From: Rhodanobacteraceae bacterium
Lineage (GTDB): Bacteria > Acidobacteriota > Terriglobia > Terriglobales > Acidobacteriaceae
NCBI GenBank assembly: GCA_025350865.1
Contig: JANXWZ010000199.1
Span: 1-32,250 of the forward strand
DNA: 32,250 bases
Reading direction: 5' to 3'
Positions 10,300-18,081 of this stretch are shown piece by piece. The translations under genes were made by a program, and so were the position numbers. The notes beneath the pieces were generated by a model. That model was not told the DNA's origin. It saw only the letters and a program-made list of their open reading frames with translations, and made no database searches. Each line of letters opens with the position of its first letter. The stretch's first letter is position 1.

Positions 10300-12009
10300 G
10301 TGGCCGCAGCCGAATTTCGATCCGAAAACATATATGCCTTCGCGCTTGAACCGCGCAAGACTGTCCCCCTGTTTCGCGGCTGGAACCGCCTGGAATGCCG
10401 TCCCAGGATCCCGGATTTCGAACGAAGCCTGAAGGCAGAGGTTCGCGATCCGTTGTGGTTTTTGACCAGGCAATGGCAGTATGGCGAATTTCAAGGCGAA
10501 GACGCTGCCTCGCCCATCGACATCTCGCTTGGAGTGCGCTCGGCACCGCTTGCTACGCTCCGCATCGGGTCGACCGATGTCGCCTACGATCCTTCCACTC
10601 CGCTTGAGACGCGAGTCGAGCGCGAAGCGGTGCCGTTCGACATGACGCTCATCATGCAGGGCTCCAGAGTCTTCGCTCTAGCGCTCGGCCCTGCGCCATT
10701 CGACAAACTTCTGCCTAAGGTAATCTCCCATTTCGCGCTGACATCGATTCCGGGGGAAGCCACAGCGGATGCGACGCGCCTGCGTCTCGCGGGTGCGGCG
10801 TTTCTTCTCGACATCGCGGCACTGGTCACTAGCATTCGCTCGGCTACCTTTGGGACGGTAGTCGATGAGATCACGAAGATTGCAGCGGAAGTCACCGCGC
10901 TCGGAGCTGCCGCAGACGCGCTTATCGATTGGCACGGAAGAGTCTACGGACTGCCGCGAACGGAGCCGTCGGCATGGCAAACCAATCGCCTGAGCTACCA
11001 GTTTGAGTGCGCCACTGCCCCTGGCCCAGATGTCGTGTCGCTGATTGCTAACCAATACGGAGGCGGCAAGCTGGACTGGTACAACTTCGACGCGAAACCA
11101 CCTGCTCCGGCTGCCGGGCCCGCCTTCGACGCGGCGACCCTTTCGTTTCTGCCGGCGGGCATCGAGTTTGCCGGGATGCCGAGCATTCGATATTGGGAGA
11201 TGGAGAATGGGCGAACCGAGTTCGCCCACATCGATGCGAATACCAACGACGCAGCGAAGCTGCTGCTCGCCGAGTTCATGCTGCTGTTCAGCAACGACTG
11301 GTGCGTGGTACCGCTTAATCTGAATATTGGTGACTTTTCTCGCGTTGACGGGCTCCTGGTCACCGACGTTTTCGACGATCAGACCTGGGTCCGCTCTGCC
11401 AACCGCGGCGCCGGAGCGGACTGGCATCACTGGAGCATGTTCCTGCTGAGCGGCGACGACTCCGAAAGCCCCGGGTTGTTCCTCGCTCCGGCAACTACCG
11501 CGACTATTGAGGCTCCACCTCTGGAGGAAGTTGCCTTCATTCGCGATGAGATGGCAAACATGGTCTGGGCAATCGAAAAGCGAGTGGCCTCCGATCTGGG
11601 ACAAGGGGTCCCGCTTGCATCAGCCGATTCAAATGCAGCCGCTGCGCCGTCTCAGGCTCCGCAGACGCGCTATTTACTAGGGACTTCCGTGCCGGATTAT
11701 TGGCGACCGTTCCTACCCGTCCACACTCCGGGCTCACTCCGCAGTATCCGACTTCAGCGGGCGCGCCTGCCAGGGCCGCTGAATGAACCAAAGGCGGAGA
11801 TACTCCGGGAGAACAACCCTTATTTCATCGAGGAGGAGGAGATCCCCCGCGCCGGCAGGCTGGTCGAACGAGCCTTCCAACGGTCACGCTGGCAAGACGG
11901 AGAACCGTTTCTATGGATTGGTCGGAATTCGCAGGTGGGCCGCGGCGAGGGCTCAAGCGGTCTAGTGTGCGACCACATTCTTGAAAAGGGCGAGCGCAAT
12001 ATCGATTAG
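10300..12009 (+). CDS. conserved hypothetical protein (569 aa) of the DUF6603-associated operon
   Basis: Intact 569-residue soluble protein without signal peptide or membrane segment. The N-terminal block LFRGWNRLECRPRIPDFERS (near 26-45) followed by VRDPLWFLTRQWQYGEFQGE (near 48-67) is a recurrent signature of a family annotated only as hypothetical. The C-terminus is an RAGRLVERAFQRSRW motif and a WIGRNSQVGRGEGSSGL end. I know no activity for it. The GTG start at 10300 is chosen because a strong GGGAGGA lies six bases upstream. The gene is last of the large-protein operon before a small LuxR-type regulator gene. The conservation of tryptophan- and arginine-rich N-terminal motifs suggests a structural or assembly role, which is inference only. 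Confidence 0.72.
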   Translation: MAAAEFRSENIYAFALEPRKTVPLFRGWNRLECRPRIPDFERSLKAEVRDPLWFLTRQWQYGEFQGEDAASPIDISLGVRSAPLATLRIGSTDVAYDPSTPLETRVEREAVPFDMTLIMQGSRVFALALGPAPFDKLLPKVISHFALTSIPGEATADATRLRLAGAAFLLDIAALVTSIRSATFGTVVDEITKIAAEVTALGAAADALIDWHGRVYGLPRTEPSAWQTNRLSYQFECATAPGPDVVSLIANQYGGGKLDWYNFDAKPPAPAAGPAFDAATLSFLPAGIEFAGMPSIRYWEMENGRTEFAHIDANTNDAAKLLLAEFMLLFSNDWCVVPLNLNIGDFSRVDGLLVTDVFDDQTWVRSANRGAGADWHHWSMFLLSGDDSESPGLFLAPATTATIEAPPLEEVAFIRDEMANMVWAIEKRVASDLGQGVPLASADSNAAAAPSQAPQTRYLLGTSVPDYWRPFLPVHTPGSLRSIRLQRARLPGPLNEPKAEILRENNPYFIEEEEIPRAGRLVERAFQRSRWQDGEPFLWIGRNSQVGRGEGSSGLVCDHILEKGERNID

Positions 12010-12274
12010 GTTGTTCCTCGGGCAGTATTTTGTCGATGAGAGGCTTGCCCCCGCCAGGAAGAGGGTTGTCAAGCTTCAACTAACCGCCCGCGAGCGCGAG
12101 GTCATGTGTTTGTTGGCCGATGGCTCGACCAGCAAGGAAGCGGCGTTGCGACTCAGGATCAGCATCCGGACGGTCGAATCACATCGCACCAACATGAACC
12201 GCAAACTGGGTCTTTCGTCGGTCGCCGACCTGGTTCGCTACGCCATCCGCAACGGTATTGTTGACTCCGTCTAA
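11981..12274 (+). CDS. stand-alone LuxR/GerE-type helix-turn-helix DNA-binding protein
   Basis: Residues ~34-95 form a complete LuxR C-terminal HTH: LTAREREVMCLLADG, then KEAALRLRISIRTVESHR (recognition helix) and KLGLSSVADLVRYA. It resembles the output domain of NarL/FixJ response regulators, but the ~120-residue receiver domain is absent; only 30 residues precede the HTH. The start is uncertain: TTG at 11981 overlaps the upstream gene by 29 nt, TTG at 12011 lies one base beyond its stop, and neither has a clear ribosome site. It could be a genuine single-domain regulator of the operon or the surviving end of a larger regulator gene. Its stop is 15 nt from the convergent amidase stop. Confidence 0.75.
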   Translation: MKRASAISIRLFLGQYFVDERLAPARKRVVKLQLTAREREVMCLLADGSTSKEAALRLRISIRTVESHRTNMNRKLGLSSVADLVRYAIRNGIVDSV

Positions 12275-12289
12275 GTCGCGTTGGATGCT

Positions 12290-13861
12290 TCAAGGCAGAG
12301 GGCCGAAGAGCGTGGGCGGCTTGCGATGGTGCGTAGCCTGCTCATAGGAATAAGCCAGCTTGAACAAGGTGCCCTCCGAAAACGAGCGGCCCAGAAACTG
12401 GACGCCTGCGGGTAGCGTGCCGTGCGTGAAGCCCATGGGCACGGTGATGGCGGGCATTCCGGTGGCGGGCGCAAGCTGCTGGTTATTATCGCCGCCGGGG
12501 CTGGTGATGTCGCCGACCAGGCGGGGTGGATTGCTCCAGGTCGGGTACAGTACGGCGTCGAGCCGCGCGGCGTTCATGGCGTCGACAATGGCCTTGCGAA
12601 AGGCGATCTTGCGTTCGTCGTGGTAGGTGTCCACACAGGGCCCAACCCGGGGCGGGGTATTGGGCTGTGCGTTCGCCGCAGGATCGAGGGCGCGCTTGAT
12701 GCGCTCTCCGACGCTCGGCAGGTAGAGGCCGGAGTCATAGACAGCCTGGAGCGACTTGACGGGCGCGGCCGGGCCGTGGACGGCGAAGAAGTGATTGAGG
12801 TCGGCCTGGAAGTCTCCGCAGCCCACGCGACGCGAAACCGTGTCGAAGTCCGGGATTTCGAAGTCGACCACCTCTGCGCCCGCAGCCTTCATCTCGGTGA
12901 TGGCCTGTGCCATGAGGGATTTGATCTCGGGGTCAGTCGTCGGGGTGTCGATGTAGCGGCGGAAGACGCCGAGGCGAGCTCCACGCAGACCGTCTTTGTC
13001 GAGGAACTTTGTGTAGTCGGCTGAGATCTTTCCTTTGGATTCGGCGGTGACGGGATCGGCAGGATCGTAGCCGGCGACGACTGACAGAACGCGCGCGGCA
13101 TCGGCCACGGTGCGGGCGAGCGGCCCACCGACGTCGGCCATGGAGTTGAGCGGCACGATGCCGTCGCGGCTGGTGAGTCCGATAGTGGGTCGAATGCCGA
13201 CCAGGCCGTTGTGCGAGGCGGGGCCGCGAATCGAATCGCCGGTGTCAGAGCCAAGCCCGACCTCGGCAAGGTTGGCGGCGACCGACGCAGCCGTGCCTCC
13301 GCTCGACCCGGCCGGGACGCGGCTCAGATCGTAGGGATTGCGAGTAACGCCGGCGATGGAACTCTCCGTAAGTACCGGGGAGAAGGCCCACTCCGCCATG
13401 TTGGACTTGAAGAGAATGATGGCACCCGCGGCCCGGATGCCCTTGACCATAAAGGCGTCCTCCGTGGGGATGAAGCCTTTGAGGGCAAGCGAGCCGGCGG
13501 TGGTCTGGAGACCACGGGTGTCGTAGTTATCCTTCACTGCCATAACGACGCAGTGCAGTGGTCGCAGGGTATGGCTCTTCGCAAACTCGCGGTCGAGAGC
13601 GTCGGCGTCGGCTCGTGCCGTCGGGTTCAGAATGACGACGGTGTTCAGCCTTGTGGGCTGATCGTACTTCTCGATGCGCTCCAGATAGTTGTCGACCAGC
13701 TTACGACAGCTCACCTTGCCGGACCGCAACGCCGCATGAGTGGCTTCAATGGATGTTTCCATGACGTCGAAGCTCGGCTTGTGAGCGGGGGATTGCGCCA
13801 GAGCGATGGCGGGTAATAGGGTGGCCAGCGCGACTTGTAAGCCGCGAGTGAGACAGTTCAT
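12290..13861 (-). CDS. exported amidase of the amidase-signature family
   Basis: 523 residues beginning with a Sec signal peptide (about 1-22, ending AIALAQ), so the enzyme acts outside the cytoplasm. The amidase-signature triad is visible: Lys110 in AVKDN, the cis-Ser in GSSGGT (186/187), and nucleophile Ser210 in DTGDSIRGPAS. Amidase-signature enzymes hydrolyse amide bonds; the substrate is not predictable here. The usual GGS preceding the nucleophile is GDS, a less common form. Length is typical for the exported subfamily often misannotated as GatA; there is no gatB or gatC neighbour, so a tRNA amidotransferase role is unlikely. ATG at 13859-13861 is supported by a GGAGGT nine bases upstream on the minus strand. 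Single-gene transcription unit, convergent with the LuxR-type gene. Confidence 0.9.
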   Translation of the reverse strand: MNCLTRGLQVALATLLPAIALAQSPAHKPSFDVMETSIEATHAALRSGKVSCRKLVDNYLERIEKYDQPTRLNTVVILNPTARADADALDREFAKSHTLRPLHCVVMAVKDNYDTRGLQTTAGSLALKGFIPTEDAFMVKGIRAAGAIILFKSNMAEWAFSPVLTESSIAGVTRNPYDLSRVPAGSSGGTAASVAANLAEVGLGSDTGDSIRGPASHNGLVGIRPTIGLTSRDGIVPLNSMADVGGPLARTVADAARVLSVVAGYDPADPVTAESKGKISADYTKFLDKDGLRGARLGVFRRYIDTPTTDPEIKSLMAQAITEMKAAGAEVVDFEIPDFDTVSRRVGCGDFQADLNHFFAVHGPAAPVKSLQAVYDSGLYLPSVGERIKRALDPAANAQPNTPPRVGPCVDTYHDERKIAFRKAIVDAMNAARLDAVLYPTWSNPPRLVGDITSPGGDNNQQLAPATGMPAITVPMGFTHGTLPAGVQFLGRSFSEGTLFKLAYSYEQATHHRKPPTLFGPLP

Positions 13862-13870
13862 CGGTCAAAT

Positions 13871-13876
13871 ACCTCC
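13871..13876 (-). promoter_or_regulatory. Shine-Dalgarno of the amidase gene
   Basis: On the minus strand this reads GGAGGT, nine bases before the ATG. It sits immediately next to the heptad repeat at 13877, so the repeat lies in the mRNA leader just ahead of the ribosome site. Confidence 0.8.
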
Positions 13877-13904
13877 AGGGAGCAGGGAGCAGGGAGCAGG
13901 CAGC
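13877..13904. repeat. heptanucleotide tandem repeat (4 units)
   Basis: AGGGAGC occurs three times in tandem, followed by the variant AGGCAGC. A further GGGAGCAG fragment lies at 13916-13923. The array is in the 5' leader of the amidase gene, directly upstream of its ribosome site. Confidence 0.9.
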
Positions 13905-14066
13905 GGTGAGAGATTGGGAGCAGCAGTGTTGTGTGTGTCCGCTTATCTTGTCATGAAGCGACGCTCCTGCGGAGAAATTTCTTCCGTACGCCCAGTCCAC
14001 TGTGACAATGTTGAGAGCTATTCAGGGTAACTGAGCAGACAATCTCCGTAGTCATAAGAAACTGCG

Positions 14067-14082
14067 ATGTCATTTATGACAT
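14067..14082. promoter_or_regulatory. 16-bp palindrome, possible operator
   Basis: ATGTCATTTATGACAT: perfect six-base arms ATGTCA/TGACAT around TTTA, in the AT-rich centre of the divergent spacer. Size and spacing fit a dimeric repressor or activator site. No regulator is assigned. Confidence 0.4.
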
Positions 14083-14111
14083 ACCTCAAGAAAAGTGCTA
14101 AAAATACCCTT

Positions 14112-14129
14112 TGAACATTCTCTTGTTCA
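14112..14129. promoter_or_regulatory. 18-bp inverted repeat, possible operator or small hairpin
   Basis: TGAACA, six bases, TGTTCA: perfect six-base arms, 29 bp after the previous palindrome. The two elements may together mark a regulatory region for the amidase or nuclease gene. Confidence 0.35.
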
Positions 14130-14558
14130 TGTCAGCCTAATGAAAATTAACTCTTCGTACGTTGATAGCACCTGATCCCAGGAGCCTTGCAGAACTGTAT
14201 TCCGTTTCGAGTGCAGATGTTTTGACTTTCATCTGTCGACCTTCAACCTGTGATGAGGTTTTCCATGAGAACAGACGCCAATCGGTCGAATCAGCCTGAC
14301 GCTGGATCCCTTTGTAAAGGTCTCCTCTAACGGTCCGATGTTGTTGAAACTGTGCGTGCAAGCTGCTTCCTGACGTCGGCGCCGGTGGTGCGACCCGTAT
14401 TCGCGCGAGAGTTTTTGTTCAATGCGATGCAACATTATCGTGTTAGAACTGAAAGGTCGTGACGCGGCATCAGGTGGGCTGGTAGTCGATTGACGAGCGC
14501 AAGTAGTCTCTGAGATCCAGAGAGCTTCCCAAACGAACGCGCACGCAGGGAGCTCACC

Positions 14559-17500
14559 ATGATTGCTTTTCCGACCTGGTTCCGGCGTTCGCTGGTTCTG
14601 GCTGCTGCGGTTTTCGCGCTCGCTCATACAGCATCGTCGCAGACACGCCTTGTCATCTCGCAGATGTATGGAGGCGGAGGCAACAGCGGTGCGCCCTTCA
14701 CGAATGACTTCGTCGAGCTCTACAACCCCACTGCGTCTCCGATCAGCCTGAACGGACTGTCACTGCAATACGCGGCGGCCACCAGCGCGAGCTGGAATTC
14801 CGTGTCGCTGCCCAACGTTTCGGTAGCGCCGGCGCATTATTTCCTCATCCAGGCTGCAGCCGGAACCACCGTCACGAACATCCCGCTCAGTCCTTCCGCT
14901 GACTTCGTGGTGCCCGCCACCGGGTCCAGTGGCAACGCGCTCAATTTCTCAGCAACCTCCGGCAAGGTGGTGATCGCCAACGGCACTGCGGCCCTCGCGG
15001 TCAGCTGCCCGCCCGCCAGCGCATATATCGCTTTCATCGGATACGGCCCGACCGCCAACTGCTTTGAAGGCACCAGTCCCGCCCCCGCGCCGACCAATAC
15101 CACTGCCGATATTCGCGTCAGCCTCACTGTCGATAACGTCAACAATGCGACTGACTTCAATACCGGCACCCCCACGCCGCACAACTCGGGGTCTCCCGCT
15201 GTACCGCCCGTTGCGCCGACCGTGTCAATCAGTGGCATTCATGGTGTTAAATCCACCACCGCCAGCACCGTTTCGCCCTACGCAGGGCAGCAGGTCACTA
15301 CCAGTGGTGTGGTCACCGCGGTTCTCTCCAATGGATTCTTCATTCAGTCGCGGGATGTCGACGCGGACAGCAATCCGCTGACGCCGGAGGGCATTGAAAT
15401 CTTCACCAGCAGCAAGCCAACCGTCGTGGTAGGCAACTATGTCCAGGTTACGGGCAAGGTGCAGACGTTCCCTGCGGTCACCGCCAGCCGTACCCCGGCG
15501 ACAGAGCTTACTGCGCCCGTGATTACTGTACTCAGCCCCACTGCTGCGCTGCCAACTTCTGTTGCGATTACCGCTTCCATGCTGACTCCGTCGGGCGGCC
15601 TCTACCAACTGACTCCGTATGAAGGCATGCGCGTCACAGTTGCATCGATCACCGCAGTCTCCGGCACCAACGGCTCCATCACAAACGCCAATGAAGCGAG
15701 CGAGACGGCCACGTCCACCGGTTATTTCTACGGCGTCATCACGGGGACTGCGCGCCCCTTCCGCGAGCCCGGCATCGACATTCGTGACCCGCTCGTCCCC
15801 AACACGCCCAGTGGCGTTGCCAAATTCGATGACAACCCCGAACGCATCCTCGTCGATTCAACCATTGCCGGGGGAACTTCGCTCGAAATCTCCACCGGCG
15901 CGGTGCTCCCCAACGTCACCGGCGTCCTCGACTTCACGTTCAGCTCGGATAGCTTCTACGACCCCAGCCGCCTGATCCTCGACGCCACGTACGATCGGAC
16001 CAACGTGTCGGCCGGCATGACCGTTCAGCCTGTGCCTGCGAAGGCATCCACCGAGTTCACCGTCGCCTCGTACAACGTCGAACGCTTCTACAACACGCTC
16101 AGCACCGATGACCTCTACTACGTCCCGGCCGGGGTGAATGGATTCAACGGGAGTTCCGGGACTGCGGTTTTGTCAACCGGACAGACGTTCCAATCTGCCG
16201 CTGCCGATGTGACCAGCGCCGCGTACGCTCGCCGGCTGCAGAAGCTCTCGCTCGCTATCCGCAATGTCCTCAACTCGCCCGATATCGTCACATTGGAAGA
16301 GGTCGAGAACCAGACGGTCGCCAACGATATTGCGGCGCAGATCAATACCGACGCTGGCATCGCCAATCTCTACACCCCCTACAGCACTGACAATTCCACC
16401 TACTTCACGCAGGATGGCACGGGCATCTCGGTTGGCTTTCTGGTCAAGAATACCGTCAACAAGCTGGGAATGACGCAGTTCGGCGCACTGCAGACTTTTA
16501 CGCCCACCTCGAGCCTTCTCACCTTGAACGATCGCCCCTGGCTGGTCCTCACTGCGGGTATCAAACGGCCCAACGCAGCGGATTATCAGGTGACGGTGAT
16601 CGCCAACCACATGAAGGCCCTCAGCGGTATCAACAGCACGACTTCGGTTTCGACCAGGCTGAAGAAGGAGCTACAGGCTGAGGCTATTGCCGGATACATC
16701 CAGGGTTTACAAGCGGCCGGAAAGCACGTCATATCCGGAGGCGATTTCAACGCCTTCGAATTCTCCGACGCCTACACCGATACGCTTGCCACTTACACCA
16801 ACACCAATGTGCTGCCGTCGACGCAGGTGGTTCAGCCGGGTGTGGCCGGCCTGGTCACTCCTCCGCTCAAGAACCTGACCCTCACACTTCCAGCCAATCA
16901 GCGCTGGTCCTATGTCGAGTTTGGCAGTGCGCAGGTGCTTGACCACATTGTCGTCACGCCGGAGCTCCTCGCCGCCGGCGCTCACCTCGCCTACGCCCAC
17001 CTCAACGCAGATTTCCCGGCCACGTTGTACAACGACGCCACGACCCCTGCGCGCAATTCCGATCACGACGTAGCGGTCGGTTACTTCAACCTTCCGGCTC
17101 CGGTTTTGGCCGGCAGCCTGACGCCCGCCACGCTCGCGAGTTTTGGTAGTGTGTCTATCGGCGCATCGTCCAGCGGCCAGGTGTTTACGTTTAGCAATAC
17201 CGGTGAAGGACCCATCGCGATCTCCGGTGTTACAGCCACGGGCGACTATGTAGTCAATTCCAGTTGCCCCGCCACGCTTGCCCTCGGAGCCACCTGCAAC
17301 GTCAACGTCGTCTTCAGACCCACCCTGACCGGCACTCGTACCGGGACGCTGACCATCGCGTCCAACGTCGCAGGTTCCACCTTCACCGCGTCACTAACGG
17401 GCATAGGCCTAATGCCTGACTTTACCCTGACCGACAGCTCCGGCAAAACCACAACCGCAGTCACCGTAGTAGCAGGGGGAACCGCCACGGTTGGGTTGAA

Positions 17501-17948
17501 TTTCGCACCCGTCAATGGCTTCACGGGGACAATCAACATCGCATGCACTCCCGCAGGCACACCGCCGCCAGGCGTCTCGTGCGTACTGCCGTCCAACGTC
17601 ACGCTGAGTGGCTCCGCCGTAAGCCAGACGATTTCATTCACCACCACATCCCGCTCCACTCCGGGTGCAGGATTCGCGCTTCCCGCCGGGTCGGGTCCAG
17701 GGGAGACTGCGGTCATCCTGGGCCTTGCAGGTCTAGTCATGCTGTTGGCCAGCCGAGCCCGGCGTATGGGCCGCCTCGTACGACTCAGCGGCCTGCTCTC
17801 GGTTGTGGCCGCCTTGTGCATCGGAGCATCTGGGTGCTCGGGCTATTCCAATCCCAACGCAACCCCTCCCGGTTCGTACACCTACACGATCACTGCCACC
17901 ACCGGCACCCTGAGCCACACGGAAACGGTGACGCTGACGGTCCAGTAA
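14559..17948 (+). CDS. ExeM/NucH-type extracellular endonuclease with lamin-tail, OB-fold, EEP and Ig-like domains
   Basis: 1129 residues, signal peptide ~1-27 (ends ASSQ). Domains in order: lamin-tail domain (28-~215, starting RLVISQMYGGGGNSG), an OB-fold nuclease-associated domain (~222-325), an endonuclease/exonuclease/phosphatase (EEP) domain (~498-848), a choice-of-anchor D/ASPM-like Ig domain (~850-950) and a further Ig-like domain to the end. EEP metal and catalytic residues are visible: Asn506 (SYNVERF), Glu580/581 (LEEVEN), His684 (NHMKA), Asp729 and Asn731 (GGDFNAF), Asp835-His836 (NSDHD). It should cleave extracellular DNA, serving nutrition or matrix remodelling. Residues ~1050-1095 hold two hydrophobic segments (VILGLAGLVMLLA and LLSVVAALCIGA) flanked by arginines, inserted within the last Ig-like domain. 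ATG is supported by AGGGAG six bases upstream; a strong terminator follows the stop. Confidence 0.9.
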   Translation: MIAFPTWFRRSLVLAAAVFALAHTASSQTRLVISQMYGGGGNSGAPFTNDFVELYNPTASPISLNGLSLQYAAATSASWNSVSLPNVSVAPAHYFLIQAAAGTTVTNIPLSPSADFVVPATGSSGNALNFSATSGKVVIANGTAALAVSCPPASAYIAFIGYGPTANCFEGTSPAPAPTNTTADIRVSLTVDNVNNATDFNTGTPTPHNSGSPAVPPVAPTVSISGIHGVKSTTASTVSPYAGQQVTTSGVVTAVLSNGFFIQSRDVDADSNPLTPEGIEIFTSSKPTVVVGNYVQVTGKVQTFPAVTASRTPATELTAPVITVLSPTAALPTSVAITASMLTPSGGLYQLTPYEGMRVTVASITAVSGTNGSITNANEASETATSTGYFYGVITGTARPFREPGIDIRDPLVPNTPSGVAKFDDNPERILVDSTIAGGTSLEISTGAVLPNVTGVLDFTFSSDSFYDPSRLILDATYDRTNVSAGMTVQPVPAKASTEFTVASYNVERFYNTLSTDDLYYVPAGVNGFNGSSGTAVLSTGQTFQSAAADVTSAAYARRLQKLSLAIRNVLNSPDIVTLEEVENQTVANDIAAQINTDAGIANLYTPYSTDNSTYFTQDGTGISVGFLVKNTVNKLGMTQFGALQTFTPTSSLLTLNDRPWLVLTAGIKRPNAADYQVTVIANHMKALSGINSTTSVSTRLKKELQAEAIAGYIQGLQAAGKHVISGGDFNAFEFSDAYTDTLATYTNTNVLPSTQVVQPGVAGLVTPPLKNLTLTLPANQRWSYVEFGSAQVLDHIVVTPELLAAGAHLAYAHLNADFPATLYNDATTPARNSDHDVAVGYFNLPAPVLAGSLTPATLASFGSVSIGASSSGQVFTFSNTGEGPIAISGVTATGDYVVNSSCPATLALGATCNVNVVFRPTLTGTRTGTLTIASNVAGSTFTASLTGIGLMPDFTLTDSSGKTTTAVTVVAGGTATVGLNFAPVNGFTGTINIACTPAGTPPPGVSCVLPSNVTLSGSAVSQTISFTTTSRSTPGAGFALPAGSGPGETAVILGLAGLVMLLASRARRMGRLVRLSGLLSVVAALCIGASGCSGYSNPNATPPGSYTYTITATTGTLSHTETVTLTVQ

Positions 17949-17967
17949 TCTACTCGCACCGAAAAGC

Positions 17968-18006
17968 CTGCCGCAAGCGTTCAACCACGCTTGCGGCAGT
18001 TTCTTT
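17968..18006 (+). terminator. Rho-independent terminator after the nuclease gene
   Basis: A perfect 12-bp stem CTGCCGCAAGCG / CGCTTGCGGCAG with an 8-base loop, followed by TTTCTTT. It begins 20 bp after the nuclease stop and isolates the downstream GH28-like operon. Confidence 0.9.
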
Positions 18007-18081
18007 GGTTCGAACCGCCGGGGAGAAAGCAGGGCCACTCTGATACAGTGGTTTCCGGAAGTTCAATAGGAATAATTTCTA

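Larger units (their letters stand above)
13862..14558. other. 697-bp divergent intergenic region
   Basis: Spacer between the minus-strand amidase and the plus-strand nuclease gene. The left end holds the heptad repeat and amidase ribosome site; the middle (about 14030-14160) is noticeably AT-richer and contains two palindromes listed separately; a weak AACCT/AGGTT hairpin is at 14245-14260. AGGGAG at 14547-14552 is the nuclease ribosome site. I see no convincing gene, tRNA or known riboswitch. Short frames on the minus strand at 14137-14627 lack ribosome sites and recognisable motifs. Confidence 0.7.

Noticed and set aside
1..12009. Prophage or contractile injection system
   Set aside because: The genes are large like tail genes, but I see no sheath, tube, baseplate, AAA+ or tape-measure signatures in the window.
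12290..13861. GatA subunit of the aspartyl/glutamyl-tRNA amidotransferase
   Set aside because: The protein has a signal peptide and no gatB/gatC neighbours.
13877..13904. CRISPR-like repeat
   Set aside because: Units are 7 bp with no spacers; it is a simple tandem repeat.
14200..14558. Riboswitch upstream of the nuclease gene
   Set aside because: Only a weak five-base hairpin is visible; no known aptamer signature could be matched.
14229..14627. 132-codon minus-strand frame in the spacer
   Set aside because: Overlaps the nuclease start, no ribosome site, no recognisable motif.
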